Of a stretch of DNA of 64,000 nt, positions 8,537 through 19,098 are shown in pieces; position 1 is the stretch's first letter, and every line of letters starts with the position of its first letter. The DNA is taken from positions 212,011-276,010 of the forward strand of contig NZ_ML762425.1 of NCBI RefSeq assembly GCF_009498735.1, written 5' to 3'. The DNA is from Gracilibacillus oryzae (GTDB lineage: Bacteria; Bacillota; Bacilli; Bacillales; Amphibacillaceae). The notes under the pieces are model-generated. The model worked only from the letters and a program-made list of their open reading frames with translations. It was not told the origin of the DNA and searched no databases. Made by a program: the position numbers and the translations under genes.

Positions 8537-9319
8537 TTGAAACTAAGAACAATTACAGCATTTCTTTCCATAATAATTTTCTTTCCGGTTGTATTTATTG
8601 GGGATTGGCCGTTCCAAGTAGTCATGTATCTGATTGCTACGATTGGATTAGTTGAATTATTACATATGCGAGAAACAACGTCTTATCCTATCCCGACAAT
8701 TCTTACGGTCTTTTTGTTATGGGGATTGCTTTATCAAGGCGAGTATATCTTTTTTTCTGAAAGATTAGAGTTTATTATGTTTTTCGTGCTTTTATTATTA
8801 GCATACACAGTATTAGTTAAGAATAAATTCACTTTTGAAGACGCAGGATTTTTAATTTTATCCTCTATTTATGTAGGACTGGGTTTTTATTATTTTATGG
8901 AAACAAGGGCAGTGGACAATGGATTAGTTTATATTTTTTATGCTATTCTTATTATACTTGCTACAGATACAGGAGCATATTTCTTCGGCAGAGCATTTGG
9001 AAAGCATAAATTATGGCCTGAAATCAGTCCTAATAAAACAATTGAAGGGGCAATTGGAGGAATTGTCGTTGCTTGTGCTGTTGCGATCGTTTATCAGTTC
9101 TTTTATCCAGTCCATGAGTCATTGATCCTTGTTGTAATAGTAACAATCATAGCGTCTATTTTTGGGCAAATTGGAGATTTAGTGGAATCAGCTATTAAGA
9201 GATATTACAATATAAAAGATTCTGGTAAAATTCTTCCGGGGCATGGAGGAATTTTAGATCGTTTTGACAGTTGGTTATTTGTTTTTCCATTATTGCATTT
9301 TATACAATTTATCTCATAG
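8537..9319 (+). CDS. cdsA: phosphatidate cytidylyltransferase
   Basis: CdsA makes CDP-diacylglycerol from CTP and phosphatidic acid, the branch point for phosphatidylglycerol and other phospholipids (PgsA, which uses the product, is at 44230). The 260-residue protein is a multispanning membrane protein with about seven to eight hydrophobic segments. The C-terminal CTP-transferase signature SAIKRYYNIKDSGKILPGHG followed by GILDR is intact. The start codon is TTG, as judged by the family N terminus and spacing after uppS. Confidence 0.96.
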   Translation: MKLRTITAFLSIIIFFPVVFIGDWPFQVVMYLIATIGLVELLHMRETTSYPIPTILTVFLLWGLLYQGEYIFFSERLEFIMFFVLLLLAYTVLVKNKFTFEDAGFLILSSIYVGLGFYYFMETRAVDNGLVYIFYAILIILATDTGAYFFGRAFGKHKLWPEISPNKTIEGAIGGIVVACAVAIVYQFFYPVHESLILVVIVTIIASIFGQIGDLVESAIKRYYNIKDSGKILPGHGGILDRFDSWLFVFPLLHFIQFIS

Positions 9320-9344
9320 ACTATTTATATTGGAGCGTTAACGT

Positions 9345-10499
9345 ATGAAGAATATTACTTTATTAGGTGCTACTGGATCTATTGGTTTACAGACCTTAGA
9401 TGTGATAGAAGCACATCCAGACCAATTCCGTTTATTTGCAATCTCATTTGGAGAAAATGTGGAAAAGGCAATACCGATCATCAAAAGATTCAAGCCAGAA
9501 TGGATTGTAGTGAAAAACAATGCAGTAAAGAATAAATTAACTTCCGTTCTGAATGGTAACTATCACATTATTTCCGGCTTGGAAGCATTAGAGGAAATCA
9601 GTGTACATCCTAAAACGGATGTGCTAGTAAATGCCGTGATGGGCAGTGTAGGTTTAGAAGCTACATTAGCAGCAATTGAGCATAGAAAGCAAATCGCAAT
9701 AGCAAATAAAGAAACATTAGTGACAGCAGGACATCTGGTAATGGAGAAAGCAGACAAATATAATGTGAATCTCTTACCAATCGATAGTGAGCATTCTGCA
9801 ATTTTCCAAGCTTTAAATGGTGAATCTTCTAATCAAATCAAGAAAATTATCTTAACAGCATCTGGCGGTAGTTTTCGTGATAAGTCAAGGGACGAGCTTC
9901 AAAATGTTACGGTGAGAGACGCACTGAATCATCCAAACTGGAGTATGGGATCAAAGATTACAATTGACTCAGCGACAATGATGAATAAAGGATTAGAAGT
10001 AATTGAAGCACATTGGCTGTTTCAAGTCCCATACAGTAAAATTGAAGTTATTCAACATCAGGAAAGTATTATTCATTCAATGGTAGAATACATTGATCAC
10101 AGTGTTATTGCCCAGTTAGGCACACCAGATATGCGTGTACCGATTCAATATGCCTTAACCTATCCTGAACGGATTAATCTGCCTAAATCTGAGAGCCTCG
10201 ATTTAGTAAGTATCAGTAAACTTCATTTTAAAGAAATGGATTTTAACAGGTTTCCTTGTTTAAAATTTGCCTTTGATGCAGGCGAGATTGGCGGCACGAT
10301 GCCAACAGTTATGAATGCAGCAAATGAAGTAGCGGTAGATTTATTTTTAAAAGGAAAAATAAAGTTTTTAGAAATTGAGCAAATAATTGAGTCATTAATG
10401 AACAACCATCAAGTAGTGGCAAATCCAGATTTACAAACAATTCAGTCTGTAGACACTGAGACAAGAATAAAAGCTGCTGGTTTTAAGCGTGAATTTTAA
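9345..10499 (+). CDS. dxr: 1-deoxy-D-xylulose 5-phosphate reductoisomerase
   Basis: Dxr converts DXP to 2-C-methyl-erythritol 4-phosphate using NADPH, the committed step of the MEP isoprenoid pathway that feeds UppS. The 384-residue protein has the N-terminal nucleotide motif [16 protein letters not shown], the metal/substrate segment [14 protein letters not shown], the flexible loop with SGGSFRDKS and [20 protein letters not shown]. Length and motifs are normal. It sits in the usual uppS-cdsA-dxr-rseP order, with a ribosome binding site (GGAG) ahead of the ATG. Confidence 0.98.
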   Translation: MKNITLLGATGSIGLQTLDVIEAHPDQFRLFAISFGENVEKAIPIIKRFKPEWIVVKNNAVKNKLTSVLNGNYHIISGLEALEEISVHPKTDVLVNAVMGSVGLEATLAAIEHRKQIAIANKETLVTAGHLVMEKADKYNVNLLPIDSEHSAIFQALNGESSNQIKKIILTASGGSFRDKSRDELQNVTVRDALNHPNWSMGSKITIDSATMMNKGLEVIEAHWLFQVPYSKIEVIQHQESIIHSMVEYIDHSVIAQLGTPDMRVPIQYALTYPERINLPKSESLDLVSISKLHFKEMDFNRFPCLKFAFDAGEIGGTMPTVMNAANEVAVDLFLKGKIKFLEIEQIIESLMNNHQVVANPDLQTIQSVDTETRIKAAGFKREF

Positions 10500-10532
10500 A
10501 CAATCAAGTAAAATTGTGAGGAGTGTACTTAT

Positions 10533-11789
10533 TTGAATACAATAATTGCATTTATTTTAATGTTTGGCCTGCTTGTTTTTGTCCATGAGTTTGGTCACTA
10601 CATTTTTGCTAAAAGGGCAGGTATGTTAGTTCGGGAGTTCGCAATTGGGTTTGGCCCAAAAATTTTCTCGACAACTAAAAATGAGACACTATATACAATC
10701 AGATTGCTTCCAATGGGAGGTTATGTAAGGGTTGCAGGTGATGATCCAGAAATTATTGACTTAAAACCAGGGCAGCATATTGGTGTCACTTTCAATGAGG
10801 TTGGCAAAGTTAATCAAATCATCGTAAATAACAAAGACAAACATCCGGATTGTCTCGTATTAGAAATAGAAAACATTGATCTCGATCATAAACTGGTAAT
10901 AGAAGGATATGAAGCAGGAGAAGAGCGGTCATATACCTTCCAAGTTGATAATAAAGCACACTTTATTATGGATGAAAGAGCAACGCAAATTGCGCCATAT
11001 GACCGACAGTTTGCATCAAAATCAATTGGTCAGCGCGGTATGCAGTTATTTGCTGGACCAATGATGAACTTTTTATTGTCGATTGTCTTATTTTTAATCT
11101 TAGGATTTATTCAAGGTGTCCCAGCCGATGAGATTAGGATTGGTTCTGTCGTTGAAAACAGTCCTGCAGAAGAAGCTGGTTTTGAGGCGAATGATACGGT
11201 TATAGAAATCAATGGGCAGAGTGTGGACGACTGGAGCGATTTCGAGAGTTTTGTCCAATCAAGTCCCAATCAACCAGTCGAAATGGTAGTATTGAGAGAC
11301 GGGGAAGAAGTACCATTAGAGGTTATCCCGGCATCAATAGAATCAGAACAAGGCGAAATAGGACAAGTCGGGGTAACTTTAGCTTTGGAGAAATCTCTTT
11401 TACGTACAATACCGTACAGCCTGCAAGAGACATATGAATGGTCAACTTTAATTATTTCTAACTTGGTAAAACTGATTACAGGACAATTTTCTATTGATAT
11501 GTTATCAGGACCTGTCGGTATTTATGATGCAACAGATCAGGTTGTTCAGACAGGATTTCTTAACTTCATGATGTGGACAGCAATACTAAGTGTAAACCTG
11601 GGGATCATGAATTTAGTTCCATTACCTGCACTGGATGGTGGAAGATTACTGTTTGTAGGTATTGAAGCTGTTAGAGGCAAACCAATTGATCCACAAAAAG
11701 AAGGTATTGTGCACTTTGTAGGTTTTGCCTTACTATTTTTATTAATGATTGTTGTAACATGGAACGATATACAGCGACTGTTTCTATAA
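10533..11789 (+). CDS. rseP: site-2 membrane zinc metalloprotease RseP/RasP
   Basis: This intramembrane protease (RasP, YluC in B. subtilis) cleaves anti-sigma factors such as RsiW and signal peptide remnants. The 418-residue protein has the zinc site HEFGH in the first transmembrane segment (about residues 18-22), a central PDZ domain (around EEAGFEANDTVIEINGQSV) and the second metal motif NLVPLPALDGGR near the C terminus. The start codon is TTG at 10533, with GTGAGGAG upstream. It lies between dxr and proS as in B. subtilis. Confidence 0.95.
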   Translation: MNTIIAFILMFGLLVFVHEFGHYIFAKRAGMLVREFAIGFGPKIFSTTKNETLYTIRLLPMGGYVRVAGDDPEIIDLKPGQHIGVTFNEVGKVNQIIVNNKDKHPDCLVLEIENIDLDHKLVIEGYEAGEERSYTFQVDNKAHFIMDERATQIAPYDRQFASKSIGQRGMQLFAGPMMNFLLSIVLFLILGFIQGVPADEIRIGSVVENSPAEEAGFEANDTVIEINGQSVDDWSDFESFVQSSPNQPVEMVVLRDGEEVPLEVIPASIESEQGEIGQVGVTLALEKSLLRTIPYSLQETYEWSTLIISNLVKLITGQFSIDMLSGPVGIYDATDQVVQTGFLNFMMWTAILSVNLGIMNLVPLPALDGGRLLFVGIEAVRGKPIDPQKEGIVHFVGFALLFLLMIVVTWNDIQRLFL

Positions 11790-11807
11790 AATCAGAAAGC
11801 TGAAACT

Positions 11808-11841
11808 AGAATAGAAAAAGGCATTTTCTTATTCTAATTTT
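11808..11841 (+). terminator. possible weak terminator between rseP and proS
   Basis: AGAATAGAAAA (11808-11818) pairs with TTTTC-T-TATTCT (11824-11835) with one bulged T, followed by the T-rich AATTTTCT. The tail is weak, so this may be partial termination only. Confidence 0.35.
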
Positions 11842-11872
11842 CTAAATTAAATTCGTAGAGGTGAATGCAGAA

Positions 11873-13573
11873 ATGAAGCATAGTCAAACACTAATCCCAA
11901 CATTAAAAGAAGTACCTGCAGATGCTGAGATTAAAAGTCATCAACTGTTAGTCAGAGCAGGATATATCAGACAGACAGCATCAGGAGTCTACAGTTTCCT
12001 ACCATTAGGAAATAAGGTATTAAAAAATGTAGAAAAAATTGTCCGGGAAGAAATGGAGAAAGCAGGAGCTGTAGAAATGTTAATGCCAGCACTGCAGCCG
12101 GCCGATTTATGGAAAGAGACTGGTCGCTGGTACAGTTACGGTGCAGAGTTGATGCGATTAAATGATCGACATGATCGTGAATTTGCACTAGGTGCTACAC
12201 ATGAAGAAGTAATTACAAGCCTGGTAAGAGATGAAGTCAAAAGTTATAAAAAACTTCCATTAACACTTTACCAGATTCAAAACAAATTCCGTGATGAAAA
12301 ACGGCCAAGATTCGGATTGCTTCGCGGCCGTGAATTTATGATGAAAGATGCTTATTCTTTTCATGATTCACAGGAAAGTCTGAATGAAGTTTACGATAAA
12401 ATGTTTACAGCCTATTCGAATATTTTTGAGAGATGTGGATTGAATTTTCGTGCGGTCATCGCCGATTCTGGTGCAATTGGTGGGAAAGATACGCATGAAT
12501 TTATGGTGCTTTCTGAGATTGGTGAAGATATAATTGCATACTCTGATACATCTAATTTTGCAGCGAACATTGAAATGGCTCCTGTCAATGTACCAATTGA
12601 AAAAAGCGATGAAGCTGTAGCAGAATTAGAAAAAGTAGACACACCAAATGTAAAGACAATGCAAGAAGTTTCTGAATTCCTGCAATTGCCTGTTGAAAAA
12701 GGAATAAAATCCTTGCTTTTTAAAGTTGATGAACAATTTGTTTTAGTCTTATCTCGTGGTGACCACGAAATTAATGATATTAAATTAAAGCATGTACTTG
12801 ACGCTGCTAATATTGAGTTAGCATCAGAAGAAGAAGCTAGAGAAATATTAGGAGCAGAAATCGGCTCATTAGGTCCAATTAATGTTGATTCATTGGAAAT
12901 CATTGCAGATCATGGGGTAGCTGCTGTAGTTAATGGATATTGTGGTGCAAATGAAACTGGTAAACATTTTATGAATGTTAATCCAGAGAGAGACTTCAAG
13001 GTATCTCGCTATGAAGACCTTCGATTTATCCAGGAAGGTGATCCTTCACCTGATGGACATGGAAAAATAAAATTTGCTAAAGGAATTGAAGTTGGACATG
13101 TCTTTAAATTAGGTAACATTTATGCTGAAAAACTAGGTGCTGCTTATTTGAATGAACAGGGTAAGCAGGACATTATGATAATGGGTTGTTACGGTATTGG
13201 AGTTTCCAGAACAATAGCTGCAATTGTTGAACAATTTCATGATGAGAATGGCATTACATGGCCCAAAGAAATTTCTCCTTATCATGTGCACTTAATCGCA
13301 GTTAATCCTAAAAACGAGGAACAGATGAGCCTGTCTGAATCAGTCTATCAGAAACTGCAATCGAACGGTATGTCCGTTTTATTTGATGATCGTAAGGAAA
13401 GACCTGGAGTCAAATTTGCTGATAGTGATTTAATTGGGTTACCAATTAGAATTACGGCAGGTAAACGAGCAAATGAAGGTTATTTAGAATGCAAGCTACG
13501 TGCATCAGGTGAACAATTTGATGTGCATGAATCAGAATTACTTGAAAAAATTAACCAATTATTATCAGAATAG
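11873..13573 (+). CDS. proS: prolyl-tRNA synthetase (bacterial type)
   Basis: ProS charges tRNA-Pro. The 566-residue protein is the long bacterial form, with class II catalytic motifs split by an editing (INS) domain. Motif 2 lies around [22 protein letters not shown], the INS domain covers roughly residues 230-385, motif 3 is [13 protein letters not shown], and the anticodon-binding domain follows ([18 protein letters not shown]). I chose the ATG at 11873; the in-frame GTG at 11861 is part of the ribosome binding site AGAGGTG. No T-box leader is visible upstream. The position between rseP and polC is standard. Confidence 0.97.
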   Translation: MKHSQTLIPTLKEVPADAEIKSHQLLVRAGYIRQTASGVYSFLPLGNKVLKNVEKIVREEMEKAGAVEMLMPALQPADLWKETGRWYSYGAELMRLNDRHDREFALGATHEEVITSLVRDEVKSYKKLPLTLYQIQNKFRDEKRPRFGLLRGREFMMKDAYSFHDSQESLNEVYDKMFTAYSNIFERCGLNFRAVIADSGAIGGKDTHEFMVLSEIGEDIIAYSDTSNFAANIEMAPVNVPIEKSDEAVAELEKVDTPNVKTMQEVSEFLQLPVEKGIKSLLFKVDEQFVLVLSRGDHEINDIKLKHVLDAANIELASEEEAREILGAEIGSLGPINVDSLEIIADHGVAAVVNGYCGANETGKHFMNVNPERDFKVSRYEDLRFIQEGDPSPDGHGKIKFAKGIEVGHVFKLGNIYAEKLGAAYLNEQGKQDIMIMGCYGIGVSRTIAAIVEQFHDENGITWPKEISPYHVHLIAVNPKNEEQMSLSESVYQKLQSNGMSVLFDDRKERPGVKFADSDLIGLPIRITAGKRANEGYLECKLRASGEQFDVHESELLEKINQLLSE

Positions 13574-13592
13574 TTTATATCACATACAAAAC

Positions 13593-13628
13593 AATTCCCT
13601 TGTCGGCAACAATTACGACAAGGGAATT
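13593..13628 (+). other. strong hairpin without U-tract between proS and polC
   Basis: AATTCCCTTGTCG (13593-13605) pairs perfectly with CGACAAGGGAATT (13616-13628) around a 10-nt loop. No T run follows, so it is not a classical + strand terminator. It could be an mRNA processing or stability element in the proS-polC gap. Confidence 0.6.
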
Positions 13629-13654
13629 ACCGTTTCATAAAGGGGTGAAACCGA

Positions 13655-16600
13655 ATGGATAGTACAAATAGGGAAAGGTTCGATTTGCTTATGCAACAAA
13701 TCGGCATTCCTGATGATATGAAAAATAAATACTTGCAAAATGGTGTGATAGAGAAGCTAGAGGTCTTTCGTCAAACCAAAGTCTGGAAATTCTCCTTTCG
13801 TTTGGAGCAGTTACTTCCCGCTGATATTTATCAGTTATTCGCACTGAAATTGACAGATGCCTTTTCATCCATTGCGAAGGTTTCATGGCAATTCACTGCT
13901 GAAAAAAGGACACTGGATGAAAATGAGTGGACAAAATATTGGTTTATCTTTCTGTCTGAACTAATTAATGAATCGCCAAAATACAAAGCACTAGAAAACA
14001 AAAAACCTTTATTTGACGGTAATCATATTATGTTAACTACAAGCAATGACGTAGAAAGGCAATCATTGCTTCAAGAAATACAAAAAAGGTTTGATCAATT
14101 TTCCCATCATGCAGGTCTGGAAAAAAGGATGATTAAAATTGATGTGCTTGCACAGCAAGATGAAATTGAGAAATTCCAACAAGAAAAAGCATTAGAGGAT
14201 AAGAAACGAGTCGAAGAAGCTTTTAAACAGCAAGAGCAGCGAGCAAAAGAAAATAATGACGAACCGAGCACTGGTCCTGTGATGATTGGATATCCAATTA
14301 AAGATGAGCCTGTTCAGATGAGCGAAATTATCGAAGAAGAGAAAAATGTCATTTTCCAAGGGTATTTATTTGATGCAGAAATTCGAGAATTACGATCTGG
14401 GCGACATCTACTTATGTTAAAGATGACAGATTATACTGATTCTTTTCAAATAAAGATGTTCTCAAAAGGTGATCAGGATGTAGAAAAGTTTAAACAATTA
14501 AAACCAGGAATGTGGCTGAAAACAAAAGGTATGATACAAACAGATACTTTCTCTAATGAGCTGACAATGATGGCAAAGGATATACAGGAAGTTAAGGCGA
14601 AGACTAGAGAGGATCATGGCGTAGATGGGGAAAGACGTGTGGAATTACATGCCCATACATTAATGAGCCAAATGGATTCTGTCGTATCTGCTTCGAAGTT
14701 AGTCGAGCAGGCTGCAAATTGGGGACACAAAGCCATTGCCATAACTGATCATGCTGTTGCCCAAGCCTTTCCGGAAGCTTATAGTGCAGGAAAAAAACAT
14801 GGAGTAAAAGTGATTTACGGGTTAGAAGCTAATATTGTCGATGATGGTGTGCCAATTGCTTACAATGCTGCAGACCGACAATTAATGGATGAAACCTATG
14901 TCGTTTTTGATGTGGAAACAACAGGACTGTCAGCTGTATATGATACGATTATTGAACTTGCTGGAGTAAAAATTAAAAACGGGGAAATTATTGACCGGTT
15001 CGAATCTTTCGCAAATCCACACCAGCCTTTATCAGAAACGATTATCAATTTAACCAATATCACAGATGATATGCTGCAAGATGCTCCAGAAGTGGAAGAA
15101 GTTTTAACAGACTTCCATCAATGGATGGGGAATCATATTCTCGTTGCCCATAATGCAGATTTTGATATGGGATTTATTAATACAGGATTTAAGAAGGTTG
15201 GCTTAGAGGAAGCTTCAAATCCTGTAATTGATACATTGGAACTGGCACGTTTTCTATTTCCAGAAATGAAAAATCACAGGTTAAATACGATGTGTAAAAA
15301 ACTGGATATCGAATTAACACAGCACCATAGAGCGATTTATGATACGGAAGCAACCAGTTATTTATTATGGAAGTTCATTAAATTATCTGATGAAAAGGGA
15401 ATTACAAACCACCAGCAGTTTAATCAGCATATGGGTGAAGGAAATGCCTATCAGCGTTCCCGCCCATTTCATGCAACATTATTAGCAAAAAATGAAGCGG
15501 GATTAAAAAACCTTTTCAAGCTTGTATCCATGGCACATATCGATTACTTTTACCGTGTTCCAAGAATTCCGCGTTCCAAACTTCAGCAATGGAGGGAAGG
15601 AATACTAGTAGGAACCGCTTGTGATAAAGGAGAAGTATTTGAAACAATGATGCAGAAATCTGCTGATCAAGCAGAAAAAGCAGCAAAGTTTTACGATTAT
15701 ATAGAGGTGCAACCACCAGAAAACTATGTTCACTTACTTGATAAAGAGTTAGTACAAAATGAAGCACAGCTCTTAGATATTTTAAGAAAGATAGTCGAAA
15801 TGTCGGACCGGTTAGGTAAAGTATGCGTGGCAACCGGAAATGTACACCATTTAAATGAAAATGACCAGATTTATCGGAAAATACTCATTGCATCCCAAAG
15901 TGGTAACCCGTTAAACCGTCAGACTCTGCCAAATACGTATTTTCGAACAACTGTTGAAATGTTAGATGCTTTTCGCTTTTTAGGTCAAGAAAAAGCAACG
16001 GAAATTGTCATAAACAATCCGAATTTGCTAGCAGATCAAATCGATGAGGTAAAACCGATTAAAGATGATTTATATACACCTAATATTGATGGGGCAGAAC
16101 AGGAAATTCGTGATTTGAGCTATAATTTCGCAAGATCCATTTATGGCGATTCGTTGCCGGAAATTGTCGAGCAAAGGATTGAAAAAGAATTAAAAAGTAT
16201 TATCGGCCACGGTTTTGCCGTTATCTATCTAATTTCTCATAAATTAGTAAAAAAATCGCTTGATGATGGCTATCTTGTTGGGTCACGTGGATCTGTTGGT
16301 TCTTCATTTATTGCAACATTTACGGAAATTACGGAAGTGAATCCACTGCCGCCACATTATGTTTGCCCAAATTGTAAGCATAGCGAATTTTTCAATGATG
16401 GTTCTGTCGGCAGCGGGTTTGATTTGCCTGACAAAGACTGCCCAAACTGTCATACAGCATTTAAAAAAGATGGACAAGACATCCCGTTTGAAACCTTCCT
16501 TGGTTTTAAAGGAGATAAAGTACCTGATATTGACTTGAACTTCTCTGGGGAATATCAGCCAAGAGCCCACAATTATACAAAAGTGCTGTTCGGTGAAGAC

Positions 16601-17944
16601 AATGTATATCGTGCTGGAACAATTGGTACGGTTGCTGAAAAAACGGCATATGGATATGTAAAAGGCTACGCAGGTGACAATGGGATGATTATTAAGAATG
16701 CCGAGGTTGACCGATTAGTAAAAGGATGTACCGGTGCAAAACGAACAACAGGTCAGCACCCTGGTGGTATCATTGTAGTGCCAGATGATATGGAGATCTA
16801 TGACTTTACACCAATTCAATTTCCGGCTGATGACCGAAATTCAGAGTGGAAGACTACCCATTTTGATTTTCATTCCATCCACGATAATTTACTCAAATTA
16901 GACATACTGGGGCACGATGATCCAACGGTTATCAGGATGCTGCAAGATCTTAGTGGTATCGATCCTCAAACGATACCAACTGATGACCAGGAAACAATGA
17001 AAATCTTCTCGGGCCCTGATGTTTTAGGTGTAACTGCTGATCAGATTATGTGCAAGACAGGAACCTTAGGGGTGCCTGAATTCGGAACGCGTTTTGTACG
17101 GCAAATGCTTGAAGATACCAAGCCCAAAACGTTTGCAGAGCTTGTGATCATCTCTGGTTTAAGTCACGGTACTGATGTGTGGCTTGGTAATGCACAGGAA
17201 CTAATTAATAACGGGATTTGTGAATTACCTGATGTAATTGGTTGTCGTGATGATATTATGGTCTATTTAATGCATAAAGGTCTGGATGCATCACTGGCAT
17301 TTAAAATTATGGAATTTGTCCGTAAAGGAAAAGGACTGCAAGATGAATGGATTGAAGAAATGAAAAAACATGATGTGCCAGACTGGTACATTGATTCCTG
17401 TAAGAAAATCAAGTACATGTTCCCAAAAGCGCACGCTGCGGCCTATGTACTGATGGCAATTAGAATCGCCTATTTTAAGGTGCATTATCCAATCTTTTTC
17501 TATGCTGCTTATTTTACTGTAAGAGCAGATGATTTCGAATTGGATACAATGGTGAAAGGTTCCGAATCGATAAGAAATCGAATTAAAGAGATAAATGTAA
17601 AGGGAAATGATGTTTCGCCAAAAGAGAAAAGTTTGCTAACAGTGTTAGAACTAGCATTGGAAATGAATGAAAGAGGATTCCATTTTCAAAAAGTAGATCT
17701 TTACAGGTCTACAGCTACCGAATTCCTTGTTGAGGGAAATTCATTAATACCACCGTTTAATGCTGTTGATGGATTGGGTACAAATGCTGCCATTAATATC
17801 GCAAAATCAAGGGAAGATGGAGAATTCCTGTCAAAAGAAGATTTGCGTGAAAGAAGCAGAATTTCAAAAACTGTTTTGGAATATCTAGACCAGCATGGAT
17901 GTTTGGAAGGTATGGAAGAAAAAAACCAGCTTTCTTTATTCTAG
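13655..17944 (+). CDS. polC: DNA polymerase III alpha subunit PolC (Gram-positive replicase)
   Basis: PolC is the essential leading-strand replicative polymerase of low-GC Gram-positives. The 1429-residue protein has an N-terminal domain, an OB fold (about 225-325), a PHP domain ([29 protein letters not shown]) interrupted by a DEDD proofreading exonuclease ([31 protein letters not shown]), then the palm with [16 protein letters not shown] (catalytic Asp pair), a zinc-binding CPNCKHSEF...CPNCHTAF segment, and the C-terminal region ending QLSLF, a beta-clamp binding motif. It is a PolC, not DnaE, because of the internal exonuclease and the N-terminal OB/PHP arrangement. The length is typical. 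It has a terminator downstream. Confidence 0.98.
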   Translation: MDSTNRERFDLLMQQIGIPDDMKNKYLQNGVIEKLEVFRQTKVWKFSFRLEQLLPADIYQLFALKLTDAFSSIAKVSWQFTAEKRTLDENEWTKYWFIFLSELINESPKYKALENKKPLFDGNHIMLTTSNDVERQSLLQEIQKRFDQFSHHAGLEKRMIKIDVLAQQDEIEKFQQEKALEDKKRVEEAFKQQEQRAKENNDEPSTGPVMIGYPIKDEPVQMSEIIEEEKNVIFQGYLFDAEIRELRSGRHLLMLKMTDYTDSFQIKMFSKGDQDVEKFKQLKPGMWLKTKGMIQTDTFSNELTMMAKDIQEVKAKTREDHGVDGERRVELHAHTLMSQMDSVVSASKLVEQAANWGHKAIAITDHAVAQAFPEAYSAGKKHGVKVIYGLEANIVDDGVPIAYNAADRQLMDETYVVFDVETTGLSAVYDTIIELAGVKIKNGEIIDRFESFANPHQPLSETIINLTNITDDMLQDAPEVEEVLTDFHQWMGNHILVAHNADFDMGFINTGFKKVGLEEASNPVIDTLELARFLFPEMKNHRLNTMCKKLDIELTQHHRAIYDTEATSYLLWKFIKLSDEKGITNHQQFNQHMGEGNAYQRSRPFHATLLAKNEAGLKNLFKLVSMAHIDYFYRVPRIPRSKLQQWREGILVGTACDKGEVFETMMQKSADQAEKAAKFYDYIEVQPPENYVHLLDKELVQNEAQLLDILRKIVEMSDRLGKVCVATGNVHHLNENDQIYRKILIASQSGNPLNRQTLPNTYFRTTVEMLDAFRFLGQEKATEIVINNPNLLADQIDEVKPIKDDLYTPNIDGAEQEIRDLSYNFARSIYGDSLPEIVEQRIEKELKSIIGHGFAVIYLISHKLVKKSLDDGYLVGSRGSVGSSFIATFTEITEVNPLPPHYVCPNCKHSEFFNDGSVGSGFDLPDKDCPNCHTAFKKDGQDIPFETFLGFKGDKVPDIDLNFSGEYQPRAHNYTKVLFGEDNVYRAGTIGTVAEKTAYGYVKGYAGDNGMIIKNAEVDRLVKGCTGAKRTTGQHPGGIIVVPDDMEIYDFTPIQFPADDRNSEWKTTHFDFHSIHDNLLKLDILGHDDPTVIRMLQDLSGIDPQTIPTDDQETMKIFSGPDVLGVTADQIMCKTGTLGVPEFGTRFVRQMLEDTKPKTFAELVIISGLSHGTDVWLGNAQELINNGICELPDVIGCRDDIMVYLMHKGLDASLAFKIMEFVRKGKGLQDEWIEEMKKHDVPDWYIDSCKKIKYMFPKAHAAAYVLMAIRIAYFKVHYPIFFYAAYFTVRADDFELDTMVKGSESIRNRIKEINVKGNDVSPKEKSLLTVLELALEMNERGFHFQKVDLYRSTATEFLVEGNSLIPPFNAVDGLGTNAAINIAKSREDGEFLSKEDLRERSRISKTVLEYLDQHGCLEGMEEKNQLSLF

Positions 17945-18013
17945 ATGAAAATTTCTTGCATCTTTTCCCCATTCATGTTATATTTTATAGAGATTTCATT
18001 TGATTTGTCTTAC

Positions 18014-18041
18014 AAAGAGTGGGAAAACCCCCACTCTTTCT
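18014..18041 (+). terminator. terminator after polC
   Basis: AAAGAGTGGG (18014-18023) pairs with CCCACTCTTT (18030-18039), loop AAAACC, then CTTC. It closes the polC transcript. Confidence 0.7.
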
Positions 18042-18076
18042 TCGTAGGTACAGCTGCACTATAGGGTTTAATACAG

Positions 18077-18100
18077 TCCCTTGCCATTATTGGCAAGGGA
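18077..18100 (+). other. second hairpin in the polC-rimP gap
   Basis: TCCCTTGCCA (18077-18086) pairs perfectly with TGGCAAGGGA (18091-18100) around TTAT. The tail ATTTATGTTTA is only moderately T-rich. It resembles the proS-polC hairpin in its CCCTTG/CAAGGG stem. It could be a second terminator or part of the leader of the nusA operon, whose promoter I could not place with confidence in 18041-18199. Confidence 0.5.
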
Positions 18101-18199
18101 TTTATGTTTAGTCTTGTGTAAACAACTATGTGTAAGCAAGAAACATTCAGGGAAAAATACATACACGATTACCAGTAAGGAAACAAAGGAGGCTTAGCA

Positions 18200-18670
18200 A
18201 TGAGTCAAAATATAGCAAAACAAACAGAAGATATACTGCAACCTATATTACAGGAACTTTCCTTAGATTTAGTAGATGTTGTCTATGAAAAAGAAGGGAA
18301 AAACTGGTTTTTAAGGGTTTATATTGACAAGGATGGCGGAATAGATATCGAAGAGTGTGGAATTGTCTCGGAAAGATTGAGTGCCAGACTAGATGAAGAA
18401 GACCCTATTGAAGGAGCTTACTTTCTTGAAGTATCATCACCGGGTGTTGAACGTCCGTTGAAAAAAGAAGCTGACTTCATTAAATATACAGGGGAAAATG
18501 TTTATGTGAAACTATACGAACCAATTAATGGCGAAAAGGAATTTATTGGTGAATTAGTTGCATTTGATAATAATGTTGCGAAAATTTCCTATAAAGACAA
18601 AACCAGAACGAAAGAGGTAGAAATACCTTTCGAAAAAATAGCTAAAGCCCATTTAGCTGTTATTTTTTAA
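18200..18670 (+). CDS. rimP: ribosome maturation factor RimP
   Basis: RimP (YlxS) binds S12 and assists 30S maturation. The 156-residue protein has the N-terminal alpha/beta domain with [17 protein letters not shown] and the conserved [11 protein letters not shown] that marks the family, then a C-terminal Sm-like domain. A strong AAAGGAGG precedes the ATG. As in B. subtilis it is the first gene of the nusA-infB operon, 17 bases before nusA. Confidence 0.96.
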   Translation: MSQNIAKQTEDILQPILQELSLDLVDVVYEKEGKNWFLRVYIDKDGGIDIEECGIVSERLSARLDEEDPIEGAYFLEVSSPGVERPLKKEADFIKYTGENVYVKLYEPINGEKEFIGELVAFDNNVAKISYKDKTRTKEVEIPFEKIAKAHLAVIF

Positions 18671-18687
18671 TAAAAGGGGGAGAAATT

Positions 18688-19074
18688 GTGAACAAGGAAT
18701 TGTTTGAAGCGATAAATTTTTTAGAGAAAGAAAAAGGGATAAATAAAACAGTATTAATTGAAGCATTAGAAGCTGCACTTATTTCTGCTTATAAAAAGAA
18801 TTTTAAATCTGCAACAAATGTGAGAGTTGACTTGAATGAAGAGGCTGGTAAAATGGCTGTCTTTGCGCAAAAGGAAATCGTTGATGAGGTATTTGATCCA
18901 CAGCAAGAATTATCCCTGGATGAAGCTCGCCAACTAAGTCCCACGTATGAAGTTGGGGATGTCGTGGAAATTGAAGTAACCCCAAGGGACTTTGGGCGGA
19001 TTGCTGCACAAGCTGCAAAACAAGTTGTCACACAACGTGTTCGGGAAGCTGAGCGTGGTATTATATACAATTAA
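18688..19074 (+). CDS. nusA: NusA N-terminal domain fragment (RNAP-binding)
   Basis: The 128-residue product starting at GTG 18688 (GGGGG upstream) is a complete NusA N-terminal domain, including ALEAALISAYKKNF and the conserved PRDFGRIAAQAAKQVVTQR helix. This part contacts the RNA polymerase flap and exit channel. If translated alone it would lack all RNA-binding domains. Confidence 0.6.
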   Translation: MNKELFEAINFLEKEKGINKTVLIEALEAALISAYKKNFKSATNVRVDLNEEAGKMAVFAQKEIVDEVFDPQQELSLDEARQLSPTYEVGDVVEIEVTPRDFGRIAAQAAKQVVTQRVREAERGIIYN

Positions 19075-19098
19075 TATATCGACAGAGAAGATGATATT

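Noticed and set aside
11790-11872. T-box riboswitch before proS
   Set aside because: The gap is only 83 bases and shows no specifier loop or T-box sequence.
12412-12903. 163-codon open frame on the - strand inside proS
   Set aside because: It is fully antisense to the conserved proS editing-domain region, has no ribosome binding site or recognisable protein, and is explained as a shadow frame.
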